Part shown: piece by piece, positions 21,415-31,930 of the stretch
How positions within the stretch are numbered: position 1 is the first letter of the stretch
How the letters are laid out: every line of letters starts with the position of its first letter
NCBI GenBank assembly: GCA_033064195.1
Contig: JARBJD010000066.1
Coordinates: 1-64,000, forward strand
DNA from: Blattamonas nauphoetae
Taxonomy: Eukaryota; Preaxostyla; Oxymonadida
DNA length: 64,000 nt
Reading direction: 5' to 3'
Position numbers and translations under genes: made by a program
The notes under the pieces: generated by a model
Told to the model about the DNA's origin: nothing
Seen by the model: only the letters and a program-made list of their open reading frames with translations
The model's database searches: none

Positions 21415-22263
21415 TCGGCAAATGGAGGACTTTGAGGATCCACTCATTCGTGGGTCTTCATATTTTGGGAATGAACTCTCGTCTGCCTCTGTAACTGTTT
21501 GCTGAAGGCCAAATTCAAGACTCGATCTCTCCGATGCAACGATTCCATGGCCATCCTCGATGAGACTATGGCGAACAGAGATTGATTTAAGATCTACCTC
21601 TGTCTCCAATCCCCTCGGATTCTGATCTCAAAACATGTTATATCACTCTCGCTCGCTCTCTCCAACTCATCGACATGATCTCGCCTGCTCACCCGTTTAC
21701 ATCACATTATGTTCCCCATTTCTCCAGCTACAGGCTCATCTTTGTGGATTACCGCAGTTTCTCCGGATTTGTATTGCGTTAGTATGGTGAAAGTGACGTC
21801 GTGAAAATGGAAAGTGCCGATTCCTTTGAAACGACTCTCTGGGACTTGAATTGGGGTGCAGCTGTCTGGTTCGGTTGGGGCATTCCGAAACACGGTGCGT
21901 GGATGCCACAACATCGGGGTTGACTTCTTTGGCCGAACTGGACTTTGAACGCGTGCCTGTCCGCAGCAGCCAATATCCTCGACGCCTCAATCGCATCAGT
22001 GTTTGCAATTCTCCTTACTGAACATCTGGTGAAGGTGAACACTCCATTCCACTCTTTTCTAGAGCATCACTAACAATTCTTCATCGTTGAGTTGGACTTG
22101 GCGAAACCAACGAAATGTGAAGACATTCATACCTGATTTGAAAGTCCATTTTGAAAACGAATGGTCATGAAAGTGAATTGGATTGTGAATGTGTTAAAAA
22201 GAATCGAAACACATAAAACACATTTCTTGTGGTTGGGATCAGTCTGTCGTGACTTCCTTCATT
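21415..22263. other. Unassigned DNA left of the Polinton
   Basis: Three minus-strand frames of 70-90 residues overlap at 21702-22042 with no recognised family, and the plus strand has none. It may be a decayed gene. The last bases, TTCATT (22258-22263), directly border the Polinton terminal repeat. Confidence 0.3.
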
Positions 22264-22445
22264 AGACCCAACCCGAGTTTTATGGGTAATCTCGAGAAAA
22301 ATGAAACAATTGAGTAAGACTGTGGACACTCGAGTAATTCATGGATAACTCGAGATAACTCTTGAAAACCGAGTTGCACACGTTCACAACCGAATTGACC
22401 CATTTCACTCGAGTTCCTTCCCAAAACTGTTTTTTGAGAAAAAAA
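22264..22445 (+). repeat. Polinton left terminal inverted repeat
   Basis: Begins AGACCCAACCCGAGTTTTA and aligns with the inverse of about 47312-47492 over about 170-180 bases (shared blocks CTCGAGATA, GAAAACCGA, AACCGAAT, TTCACTCGAGTT), by eye roughly two thirds identical. CTCGAG recurs at least four times inside. From 22446 to 22913 no gene is seen. Confidence 0.7.
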
Positions 22446-22913
22446 TAACATCTGAAAAAGTTGATATTATCACTTCTTTTCAACAGATTTCTGCTCATAT
22501 TATAGATGTTTCAATAAACCGAACTTTTCATAAACCCGTAACATGGGGCTTGAAAAATATATATTGGTCAAACTAAGAAAAATAAAATTTGGTACCGCCT
22601 CGCCCAACTCCAAATTTCAATTCGTAAAACACTGACGATCTAACCTTACCTCAATTTGGCAAGACCCAAGTAGTATAGAAGGCGAAAGTAATTATTTTTG
22701 GTCTCAGAATCTTATACGCTCCTAAATGGTTTTTTGCAGTCCTTTATGGTTGTTTTGATGAAGGAATCATCGATAAACAACATCGAAGGACAACTGTGTG
22801 AAGTGTTAAATTTGATTCAAATTTTCACGATTTCGTTCATCTTTTCGGCAAAATTTGTTGAATCTCAAAACGGTCTCATTTTATTTTTTTCCAACTTTTG
22901 AATTCTATCTAAA

Positions 22914-23708
22914 ATGACGAGCAACTCATTCAAGAATCAACCTAAAGAACAAATTGCTGGAGCACTACTTCGACTCAATATTCATGCAAATCCATTCCAG
23001 AATCGTGATACACTCTGGAAGGAATTGCAAAGTGAATTGATCAAACTTGGTTGTAAACCTCCTCATTCAACTGATAAAGTTCCGAAATTCATTTCAGACG
23101 TTTTCCCACGACTGAAACACAATCATGACAAGCTGGTTTTGATTGGCCTCACTGGAATGAATAAATTGACGAAACTATTGAATCTCATGAATGGTTTCAA
23201 TTTTCATCTTGATGAATATGCACTGTATGTCTACAGATGCATTGAAGTCATGGAACTTCAACATCTCATTGCACTTGATATCATTCGATTTTGTGATGAG
23301 AGAAATATTGAACTAAAGCTTGGGACAACCAAATATGATACTCTTCTTGAAGACATCACGAAACAGAAAGCAGAACCAGTGGATTGGGAATCTATTCCTG
23401 ATCAACAATTCACAACATTTACGAAAGGAATTCTGAATAAGAATGTGAGGAATGACATTGTGTGTCACATTGCCAAATTGATCTGGTTTGAATTTTATAA
23501 TGTTAATTTTGTCCTCTTTATTGGATATGACAAAGGTCAACCAGTTCAATTCGGTGATGAAAATGGAATCTTGAAATTTGATAATATGTGCTTCTTTGAA
23601 ACTCTTGCGGTTCACAGATTATCGAAAGAACTGAATACAACACTTGCATGCAAAGTGAAGAAATATTTGGACGATCGTCAGTCTCTCAAGAAAGATGAGT
23701 CTACATAA
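22914..23708 (+). CDS. Polinton protein of unknown function
   Basis: An open 264-residue frame, Lys/Asn-rich, mixed alpha/beta in appearance, with no signal peptide or membrane helix. No recognised motif; I looked for an adenovirus-type protease His-Asp-Cys pattern and did not find a convincing one. First gene of the plus-strand series, upstream of a small repeat-domain gene. AT-richer than host genes outside the element. Confidence 0.6.
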   Translation: MTSNSFKNQPKEQIAGALLRLNIHANPFQNRDTLWKELQSELIKLGCKPPHSTDKVPKFISDVFPRLKHNHDKLVLIGLTGMNKLTKLLNLMNGFNFHLDEYALYVYRCIEVMELQHLIALDIIRFCDERNIELKLGTTKYDTLLEDITKQKAEPVDWESIPDQQFTTFTKGILNKNVRNDIVCHIAKLIWFEFYNVNFVLFIGYDKGQPVQFGDENGILKFDNMCFFETLAVHRLSKELNTTLACKVKKYLDDRQSLKKDEST

Positions 23709-23759
23709 GAGAATGAAAATGTTGAAAAATATATTTTTCATTTTTTTATTTTGTACTAA

Positions 23760-24149
23760 ATGAATGCAACTGAGTTGTACAACCAAAGACGTCGAACGAA
23801 TGCAAAGCAAGCGTTGATCGAGTCGATGAAAAAAGAGAATTGTGAACTCGTTTCTGATTACAGTCACGGGTCAAAACCGGTCATTTATGTTTTCGAAGGC
23901 GTTGAATGGAGGATAAAACCGAAGTTGTGGAATCAAGGGAATCGACCTCACATGTCACAACGTCGACACTACACACAATCGTTTGTTGAAAACGAACTGA
24001 GGAAATACAACTGTGAGCTCGTTGGTGAGTACAATCAAGTGCTCATACCGTTCACATATCGGGTGATTGGAGATGATAAAGTTTACAAAATCAGACTCGA
24101 TTCATGGTTAAAAGCCAAAAATAAACCACCTTTGAGAAATCGAAAATAA
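23760..24149 (+). CDS. Small Polinton protein, two-repeat domain
   Basis: 129 residues made of two similar halves of about 55 residues: IESMKKENCELVSDY ... YVFEGVEWRIKP, and VENELRKYNCELVGEY ... FTYRVIGDDKVYKIRLDSWL. Each half has the pattern E..NCELV..Y, an aromatic strand, then R/K-rich. Related proteins lie at 44804-45127 and 45558-45944 (minus strand), and a partial copy at 44575-44722. Preceded by the T-rich motif. Function unknown; the shape suggests a small nucleic-acid-binding or zinc-less treble-clef-like fold, which is a guess. Confidence 0.6.
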   Translation: MNATELYNQRRRTNAKQALIESMKKENCELVSDYSHGSKPVIYVFEGVEWRIKPKLWNQGNRPHMSQRRHYTQSFVENELRKYNCELVGEYNQVLIPFTYRVIGDDKVYKIRLDSWLKAKNKPPLRNRK

Positions 24150-24192
24150 TGGCTTAACTTTTTTTATTTTTTTCTTTTTTAATTTGTAGTAA

Positions 24193-24549
24193 ATGTCAAG
24201 AACCATTCGGGTGGTTAAGCAAAACATTCAAGCACTTCAAGAAATGTATCCAAATACTGTTTTTGTATTTGATGATGGTCGAACATACAATCCAAATAGT
24301 CCAAATAATCAACATCATTATTCGTTTCTCCTTTCAATGCTACGACACCGAGATGTTGAGTTTCCATATCCAACAGTTAATCTCAATTTCAACACTCTTC
24401 AAGTATTTCTGAAAGAAGTGAAAAACAGACGAGATATGTCGACAGAGGATCACAATGTCATCATAATGGACATGAAAGCACATCCGAGAATTAATAAAAC
24501 TGAATTGAAAAGGGAAGTGTTCAAAATCACACGGAAACTGATCGATTGA
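24193..24549 (+). CDS. Small Polinton protein, unknown
   Basis: 118 residues, start MSRTIRVVKQNIQALQEMYP, preceded by a long T-rich run (24158-24182). Basic C-terminal helix (ELKREVFKITRKLI). No family recognised. It ends only a few bases before the polymerase region, so it may be a separate accessory protein or belong to the polymerase transcript. Confidence 0.45.
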   Translation: MSRTIRVVKQNIQALQEMYPNTVFVFDDGRTYNPNSPNNQHHYSFLLSMLRHRDVEFPYPTVNLNFNTLQVFLKEVKNRRDMSTEDHNVIIMDMKAHPRINKTELKREVFKITRKLID

Positions 24550-24556
24550 GGAGAAA

Positions 24557-27500
24557 TTGGTGGATCATTGGATGAAGAATCTACTGATAATTCAGAAGAA
24601 GAATGAACAAATGGAAAACAGAAAAGTGAAGCAATATGAAGGATTCAATGAATGCATTTTGCTTGCGGCACCACGAACCAAAACTGCATTTGATTCTTAT
24701 TTATTGAAGGCACGAAAGAAGTTCAAAAAGAATGATGTCGAGAAGGTTGAAGATAGTGGAAAACCTTGTCAGTTGTATTTTCACAATCATTTGAAAAACG
24801 TTGAGGAAATCACAACCTTCATCAAAGCGGTGTTCGACAAAGAGAAGGATCATCCTTTCAAGATCAGCATCGATTTTGGAAAGATCGTTGAAAGAAAAGA
24901 TGGTGATGAGACATTGTACAACGATTTCAGACCAGAACTCGAGAATTCATCAAAGAGTTTTCCGACGGTGATCAGGAATGAGCCAGACATTAATGAATAC
25001 TCCAAATATGCAATCAATCTCATCAAAGAATCACAAGAGAGGACATTGATGGACACAAAGACAATGTTTATTGCATTCCATTCCATTCTGGTTGCAATCT
25101 ATCGATTTCCAGTGGCAGGGAAAGCGAATGCTATCCTTTGTGAACACATCTAAACGAGAAACATTCGGTACATCGATTCTGAGTTCAACATTTGTTTCTT
25201 TCAATCGATATCGTTCCTCACACTTCCTGAAATTCCTGGTAAGAAGATATCAATCAATATGAGAAACACAGAAGCGTACAAACTGTTTGCTGAATTTACG
25301 AATCTTTCACACCTTCGACCACATCAATTAACGGAGCATTTACGAAATTATCCTGGGTTTGACATCGCATGTGATATGGAGAAAGCGATGCATGTATTCA
25401 ACATCACAGTTCACATTTATGAATATGATGAAGATAAGAAACGGTACTTCATCAGTCAATCGTACATCAACGAGAATGATGATGCAAGAGTTCTTCCAAT
25501 CTTGATGATTCCTCTCACAGCAACGCTTGTTCACGTGATGTACATTGTTGATCCTGAGAAAATCACTGGATATAAACTCTGTCCATTTTGTCAGTCAAGA
25601 TGATTCCAAGTGAAGGATTCACACTTCTCGAGAGACTATGAGAAGCATCTCAAAGAATGCAAAGAAGTTGATGGAAAACATGTGAAGAATATCTCCCTTG
25701 ATAAAACACCAAGACCATATGTTCCACATATTCTCAACAATAGGACCCATGAATTTCTGATGGCACACAAAAGACAAGACGAATTCAAACCAACGCAGTA
25801 CTACATCACTTACGATTTCGAAACGATGGAAGATCTCATTCTTGACAATTTATTCTCTGATGACAACACTCAATTGATCTCACATTTGAAACCTCTCTCT
25901 GTTGCATCAGCAATCAAAACAAAGTCAGGCGTTGAATCAATCTACTTTGATCTTCGAGATGGAAAGGACTTTGTGAAGCAGTGGATCAGAGAACTCTTCA
26001 AATATGCAGAAACTGTTCGAGAGAACAACCAATATGAAGACCCTGAAATTCCCTCACAAAATGAAGTCAGTATTTTTGGATTCAACAGTTCCAGATTCGA
26101 CATCAATCTCATCTTTCGAGATCTCGTTGACAAGGATTGGAAAGTGGTAAGCTTCCTTGGATCAACAACAAAGTACAAACAAGTCCTGATCAGACACGAG
26201 AAAACACAACAGGTACTTCGGTTCATTGATATGATGTCGTACACAGGACCAATGACATTGGATAATGCAGTAAAAGCCTTTGGAGGAAACACCACACTCC
26301 AGAAATCATTCTTTGCTTACGAATCTTTTGATTCATCAGACTACGATACAGTACTAAGCAAACAAGAACAATTCTCCAAATATGAATTCTATTCGAGTCT
26401 GAACAACAGTGAAATGTCCGACACTGAATACCAAATGTACCTTGATGATTGGAAGAAGCAAGGATTCAAGAACCGTTGGGAATATCTCAAGTTCTACAAC
26501 ATCAGAGACGTCGAATGCATGATTGCACCACTAGACAATCTGATTGATCTGAACTTCCAATACAAAGTGGACATGCTGCACAATCTCTCATTGTCAGCCA
26601 ATGCTTCTGCAATCAAATATGCTTGTGCGTACAAGGACTTTGATATTGATGAAGACTATAATGAATGTGACGAATCTGGACCAATCAAAATCACCAAACA
26701 ATACTGGAAATACAAAGTTGAAGGATACATGTATCAAGACATGAAAGCTCATCGCAATACTGATAAAAATGTCACTGAAGCAGACTACGAATGGTTCGTA
26801 AATGAATGTGAAAAATGTTGTTATATTTGCAGAAGCAGTTTCTCACAAGCAGTTCGACCAACGTTGGATAGAATCGACAATTCGAAAGGACATTCAAAAG
26901 AGAACGTAAAGATTTGTTGTGATTACTGCAACACCTACAAGTCAGACCATGATGAACATCTCACACGATTGAGAATTCAACTGAAGAAGTATTGCATCTG
27001 GAAATCATTACCAATGACACTGACACATGAGCAGACCTATCACAATCTGAGAGCGGCAGTGACTGGTGGATTGTCGAATGTTCAGCATCGACAGAATATC
27101 AAAGACGTGACACCAATCAATCACTTCTCATTTGAAGATGGTGTTGTCAAATCAACCGATACTGAACACATCATGACTCACGTTTGTGGTGTTGATTTCA
27201 ATTCACTTTATCCAAGTGCTTTCTCATCAAACAAGAACAAGAACAATCCTTCTACTAATCACAGAATGTACATGCCAGGAAGATGTTTATTCACCGCAAC
27301 AGGAGATAAAGAATGTCGTGAGATCATCGAAGACAAGAATCAGAAGACATTGTTCGTTGCAGAACTGAAAGGACACATTGATGTAAAGTACATAAATGAT
27401 TTCATTAACTTCCCACCAATCTTCAGAAACATCACTGTCAATACGACAGAAGAGAACATTGGAGAGAAGACCTATTCGTTGATGAAGAAACATGGATTGA

Positions 27501-28578
27501 AGACTGATGACAAACAAAGAAAGCTGACCCAACTCTTGAGCACACACGATCAGTTTATGTTCTTTTCGACATACTATCTGTGGTTCCTCATCGACTACTG
27601 TCACTTCATCGTCGACGAAATCAAGAGTGTGATGATCTTTTCGAGACATGCTGGATTTGAACCATTTGTGACCTCATTTATGAATGACAGAATAGAAGCA
27701 ATGAAGGTGGGAAACAAGGGAAAGGAACAATTCTGTAAGACAAACTTGAATGGAAGTTACGGATACGATGGAATGAACACTGAGAAATACAACTCAATCA
27801 CAATCTGCAATGAGAAGAGAACATACTTGAAACAGATGATGAAAGGATTTGTAGCGACAAGAGAGATCAATGAGGACAACCACATCGTGATTGAAGATAG
27901 AGAGAAAGCATCATGCAAAACATGTCTGCAAGAAGCAGTATTCACACTCGACAATGCCAAGTTCTGGTATCTGAATTTCATCTACAACTTCATGTACAAA
28001 TGCCTAGACATGAACAAGATTCACTTCTGTGAGGGAGACACTGACTCTGCGTACTGGGCAATCTCAGGGAATCCAAATGCTGGAATTCATCAACAATTTG
28101 AACATGTGATTGCTGACAAGGAATTCTATGATGCTCACAAATATGAATGGTTTCCCAATCCTGAAAAGGAGTTGATGATGAGAAGAAGTTGTTGGGATTA
28201 GCAATTGAAAAGGAAGGTGAACAGATGATCTGTCTTGCACCCAAGTGTTACTCTCTCGATGAGAAATGCAAGATCAAAGGAGTATCTCTGAAGAAAACAA
28301 ACATCACGAGTGACGATTATGTGAAGTGTCTGAACGGAGAGAAAACTGTGACTACAACACTGAACTTCACCGTAAAACGGTTCAAGCATCAGAATGATGC
28401 GTTCCAGACGAGAAGAGTCGTGAGCGATGAGGACAGCAATGGATTTGAGATAGCCAAAATACAACAACAGAAACTCAGTCTCAGTGGAATTCATCTGAAG
28501 GCAATCGTACTTGAAAATGAATCATGTCCTCCATTCATTCATGGACTGAAAGCAGTGGATTACAAAATATGCCCCTAA
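24557..28578 (+). pseudogene. Protein-primed DNA polymerase B (pPolB), broken
   Basis: The Polinton replicative polymerase; a broken copy whose coding signal spans about 4 kb. N-terminal region of the kind seen before pPolB (IDFGKIVERKDGDE; VHVMYIVDPEKITGY ending in a CPFC motif). The 3'-5' exonuclease shows ITYDFETME (Exo I), FGFNSSRFDINL (Exo II) and YNIRDVECMI (Exo III). Palm motifs are VDFNSLYPS (A), KTNLNGSYGYDG (B) and GDTDS (C). Between exonuclease and palm lies an HNH-like segment (about 26800-26960). The family copies linear DNA from a terminal-protein primer. Flanked by the accessory gene upstream and the integrase downstream. Confidence 0.88.
26800..26960 (+). other. HNH-like zinc motif inside pPolB
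   Basis: CCYICRSSF, then TLDRIDNSKGHSKENVKICC, then DYCNTYKSDH: two CxxC pairs with DRIDNS..GH....NV..CC..CN..K, the signature of HNH/treble-clef endonucleases. It sits between the exonuclease motifs and palm motif A of the polymerase, in the same frame as both. An HNH homing-type domain or a structural zinc module is possible. Confidence 0.65.
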
Positions 28579-28612
28579 GGGGCTCAGACAAAGAACAGCG
28601 TTCTTTGTTTCA
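28568..28612 (+). terminator. Twin hairpins at end of polymerase gene
   Basis: GCCCC-TAA-GGGGC (5-bp stem, the loop at the end of the coding region) is followed at once by CAAAGAAC-AGC-GTTCTTTG (8-bp perfect stem). They lie between the polymerase and the integrase start at 28641. Likely an RNA 3'-end or processing signal; inference only. Confidence 0.4.
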
Positions 28613-28640
28613 AATAAACACAAACTTTATTTTTGAATAA

Positions 28641-30635
28641 ATGAACACACAGCAGATCAATGCATTCGTGAATAGATTACTTCAATATACAACTCATTCG
28701 CAAATTAAAATTACGAATATCATAAATGATCCAACACAAATTTTACCCGGCTATCACATCTCTGATTCACACGGAAAATGGGTTGCAAATGATCAAACTT
28801 ATTTCAATGATTGGTTGTTGGCAGAATTACCGACTGATTTATATCTTTCAGATGCGACGAAAGTGATTGTTCAATTCGTAAAGCAATTTCTCAGAACAAG
28901 AATTGACGAATATACAGCTGAACGAGCATACCAAGCTTATCGACAATACTATAATGTAGTCAATCAAAGACATTTTGGGCAACCGGCAATACCAACAACG
29001 AGTCCCAAGCAAATGTCAGTCGATTCCAGTCGGGATCGACGCCTCGCAGAGGCAAGTCTCGATTCCACACTTTCATCATCAATCAGAGCTGGGAAGAAGA
29101 GACGTTTGAAACTCGACCCCAGTCGGGATCGAAGCCTCGCAGAGGCGAGACAATCACATCATGATTTTCCAGCAAGGGAGAGAAGGTTCAATGAAGATAT
29201 AGTTCTGACGATTTCACAGGTGCCTGACATTGTGTCAATGAATCCATCAGAGGTGACACGATCGGAATTAACCACTCGCCAAGTCCTCGATAAATTGGAA
29301 GTGATGAAAGGAATGTTTGATCATCAACAAAAAGACAATTCAGAAGATGAACAAATCAAAGCTGAGAATTCAATCATGGACAATCAGCAACGAATGGAAC
29401 AATTCATTACAACACAGATTGTCGATTCGATGAAGATGAATCGTGACTTGTTTATTTTATCACACATACCCAGAGCTGTTGATAGTGATGATACTGATTT
29501 CATTATTGCTCATCCTAAACAAATCCCGTATGGTGGACGATCATTTCAAGATTGGTACGATGAATATGTTCACCGATGGACTCTAGCAAATCCAAAACAA
29601 ACAATGAACTTACGGGAAAAACAACGAGCAAATATTGCCAATGGATTGCCAATGGCAACTCGCCCCCTGGGCGGGTTCGAAGCCTCTGGCGAGACAAGAC
29701 CGGTTGAAAAAATATCATATCCATTTCGATCAAAGATGCAGTTCATGTCGAAAGCAATTACTGGTGATCCACACCAAACCTCAGACAGAAAAATACCACA
29801 GAATTGTGACCGACCATACTTCTCACCGAAGTCAGGATCATGGGAAATTGATCTCGTTTTCATTCAATCACCAACGTCGAAAACAGTGTTGCAGATATAC
29901 CTCTTTGCCATCAATATCAACACCAAATACCTTGTTGTGTTTCCAGTTCTGGATAAATCATGGAGCAAAGTCAAGACTGCAATCAATGATCTCATTCATC
30001 ATCGTGGAGTCAAAGTCAATAACATTCGTGGTGATGGAGAATCTGCTTGGACAAGTAATGAAGCATCAGTGTATTTCAAGCAACAGAAAGTCAGTACGTA
30101 CTTCACAAGCTCACCATTCACAAATCATAATCGAATTGTCGATCGAGTAATTAGAACAATCAGAGATGGATTCCAAGATAATGCGACACAGATGGCCAAT
30201 CATTCGCTGATGAATCAGATGGTAAACTATTACAACGTGACTCCACATCGAGCGTACTGGAACAAGTTCACTCCACAGCAAGCACAAAACAATCGTGAAA
30301 TCGAAGCACTGTACATCTCCCGTTGCGAAGAACAATTGAAGACCATCCAAAGACAACAGACAACACAGATGCTTTGGCGATACAAACCAGGAAACATTCT
30401 GTTGATTCACCTAGATTTGAACAAAACTGCTGCCAAGTTTCAGAAGAAGCGAAGACAGTTTCAATTCGTGGGACAATTCATTGAGTACAAACACGGTAAT
30501 GTAGTAGCATCATTTCTGAATGGACTCACCAGTTTGTCGAATGTGGTGTACGTTCCTATTCAACACACAAAATACCATGCTGCTTCCATCGACGATTTGT
30601 CACCAGAGTTCATTGACGAATTTAATTTGGTGTAA
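28641..30635 (+). CDS. Retroviral-type integrase of the Polinton
   Basis: 664-residue open frame. The catalytic-core region lies at about residues 405-530 (GSWEIDLVFI ... NNIRGDGESAWTS ... NRIVDRVIRTIRD), typical of the RVE integrases of Polintons, which insert the element and make a 6-bp duplication. The C-terminal part (MLWRYKPGNILLIH ... RRQFQFVGQFIEYKHG) resembles the chromo/SH3-like tail of such integrases. The long N-terminal half is variable and holds three GC-rich palindromic inserts (29021-29056, 29112-29151, 29659-29695). Preceded by TTTATTTTTGAATAAATG. Confidence 0.85.
   Translation: MNTQQINAFVNRLLQYTTHSQIKITNIINDPTQILPGYHISDSHGKWVANDQTYFNDWLLAELPTDLYLSDATKVIVQFVKQFLRTRIDEYTAERAYQAYRQYYNVVNQRHFGQPAIPTTSPKQMSVDSSRDRRLAEASLDSTLSSSIRAGKKRRLKLDPSRDRSLAEARQSHHDFPARERRFNEDIVLTISQVPDIVSMNPSEVTRSELTTRQVLDKLEVMKGMFDHQQKDNSEDEQIKAENSIMDNQQRMEQFITTQIVDSMKMNRDLFILSHIPRAVDSDDTDFIIAHPKQIPYGGRSFQDWYDEYVHRWTLANPKQTMNLREKQRANIANGLPMATRPLGGFEASGETRPVEKISYPFRSKMQFMSKAITGDPHQTSDRKIPQNCDRPYFSPKSGSWEIDLVFIQSPTSKTVLQIYLFAININTKYLVVFPVLDKSWSKVKTAINDLIHHRGVKVNNIRGDGESAWTSNEASVYFKQQKVSTYFTSSPFTNHNRIVDRVIRTIRDGFQDNATQMANHSLMNQMVNYYNVTPHRAYWNKFTPQQAQNNREIEALYISRCEEQLKTIQRQQTTQMLWRYKPGNILLIHLDLNKTAAKFQKKRRQFQFVGQFIEYKHGNVVASFLNGLTSLSNVVYVPIQHTKYHAASIDDLSPEFIDEFNLV
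29021..29151 (+). repeat. Two GC-rich palindromic inserts in integrase
   Basis: Units at 29021-29056 and 29112-29151 share AGTCGGGATCGA and GCCTCGCAGAGGC. Each can fold as two small hairpins (GACCCC-AGTC-GGGATC and GCCTC-GCA-GAGGC) closed by CTCG/CGAG. Both are read as D(P/S)SRDR(S/R)LAEA, and are much more GC-rich than the surrounding gene. Confidence 0.7.
29659..29695 (+). repeat. Palindromic insert, different reading frame
   Basis: CTCGCCCCCTGGGCGGGTTC followed by GAAGCCTCTGGCGAGAC: the same element type as at 29021-29151 but translated in another frame (RPLGGFEASGET). Conservation is therefore at the nucleic acid level. Outer arms CTCGCC/GGCGAG pair. Confidence 0.65.
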
Positions 30636-30659
30636 TTCAGAAGTTTTTATTTCAGTGAA

Positions 30660-31010
30660 ATGACATCATTGAAAATATTAGAACCTTTTGATCCTGAACA
30701 GAAAGAGTTCACAAACATTCATGACTTTCAGAGATATTTGGAAAAGAATAGAAAGGAATTGAATGAATTGACGACTCAAAAACTAAATCGTATGATCCAA
30801 ATTGATGGATACAGAATAACAAAAATAAGAGGTGAGATAGCACTGAGGAAAGTCAACAATGAAAGTATAGCGGAATCCTCGATTGATCAGAGATTATCAG
30901 ACATCGAAGAATCAATTCGAACGTTGACAGATTCTCTCAGCATGAGGCTTCGAAGTCTTGACGAGATCATTCATACTCTCGTCCAAGACTTCACTGACCC
31001 TTCTGATTAA
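30660..31010 (+). CDS. Small Polinton protein, coiled-coil end
   Basis: 116 residues, start MTSLKILEPFDPEQKEFTNI. The C-terminal half (DQRLSDIEESIRTLTDSLSM...) has heptad spacing and is probably a coiled coil. It overlaps the 3' end of the minus-strand ATPase gene by about 100 bp, tail to tail. T-rich motif before the start. No family recognised. Confidence 0.55.
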   Translation: MTSLKILEPFDPEQKEFTNIHDFQRYLEKNRKELNELTTQKLNRMIQIDGYRITKIRGEIALRKVNNESIAESSIDQRLSDIEESIRTLTDSLSMRLRSLDEIIHTLVQDFTDPSD

Positions 31011-31871
31011 ACCATCTCTGTTGATCTCAGTCAGTGCAACTCCATCAGTGTTGTATCGAAGAATGATTGCTTCACATTTTTGTAATCGTTGATAGACATT
31101 CCAGAATTGTCGAATGTCAATTGGGGAGTTCAACTGCGGATAGACTCGACTGATTCGTTCTTTGTTGAAGCCTCCAAAGATCCACATCGAATCAATGTTT
31201 GACTTCATATCTGCTGACAAACTGAACAGCTCATGCATTGTCAGAAAGAAAGTGAATTTCGGTTGTCGATTCTCCAGTAACAAGTCCATCATTGTCATTC
31301 TATTTTTGGATGTCCTTCGTTCACCAAGGATTCTGCGACAGTCATCGAGGAGGATAATCGTTTGGAGATTCTTTACTGAGAAATCATCAATGTAAAGTGA
31401 GTCAAAGAGATTCTCTCTGCATTCATCAGTAATTTTATTCTGCCACTGATTGTCAATAATCTCTTCAAAAGCAGCTTTTGATTCAGAGAGTTCCAACAGA
31501 AATGGAAGAGCATCATCGTATTTCACTTTGACGTAAGGAACGTTCAATATTGGCTTGAACTTATCGAATGTTGGATCAATGTTCTTATCAGTGACGAAGA
31601 CAAACAAATGGAATAGTTCATTCCTATCCTGAACATTCTGTAACTTGGCAACCTCTCGAAGAGCATTGAATGTCTTTCCACTTCCTCTGTTTCCAACGAG
31701 GACATTCACACTGTTGCGATTGAAATTTAGGTCTGGATGTATGTGTGATTGGACTTCATGAGAAACATTCCTACTAGATGCTTCACTCAGTTTTGCATTC
31801 ACATATGCTGTAAGAGAAGAGGGTTCCACCCTCCGCGAAACCAAAGGTTTTGCCGAGGTTGATCTTTTCAT
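30912..31871 (-). CDS. Packaging ATPase (FtsK/HerA, A32-like)
   Basis: 319 residues. Walker A GNRGSGKT at residues 60-67 and Walker B TIILLDD at 171-177, followed by LENRQPKFTFFLTMHELF, the arrangement of A32-like genome-packaging ATPases of Polintons, virophages and nucleocytoplasmic viruses. It would drive DNA into capsids. One of the few genes on the minus strand, sharing a ~60-bp upstream region with the divergent gene at 31931. Confidence 0.85.
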   Translation of the reverse strand: MKRSTSAKPLVSRRVEPSSLTAYVNAKLSEASSRNVSHEVQSHIHPDLNFNRNSVNVLVGNRGSGKTFNALREVAKLQNVQDRNELFHLFVFVTDKNIDPTFDKFKPILNVPYVKVKYDDALPFLLELSESKAAFEEIIDNQWQNKITDECRENLFDSLYIDDFSVKNLQTIILLDDCRRILGERRTSKNRMTMMDLLLENRQPKFTFFLTMHELFSLSADMKSNIDSMWIFGGFNKERISRVYPQLNSPIDIRQFWNVYQRLQKCEAIILRYNTDGVALTEINRDGLIRRVSEVLDESMNDLVKTSKPHAERICQRSN

Positions 31872-31930
31872 TTGTGATTTATCTGCATTTAAAATGTAGT
31901 TTTCATTTTTTTCTTTTGTATGAAAACAAC

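Noticed and set aside
21702-22042. Minus-strand gene next to the Polinton
   Set aside because: Three overlapping frames of similar length compete and none has a recognisable motif.
22914-23708. Adenovirus-type cysteine protease of the Polinton
   Set aside because: No convincing His-Asp-Cys arrangement or known flanking motif; left as unknown.
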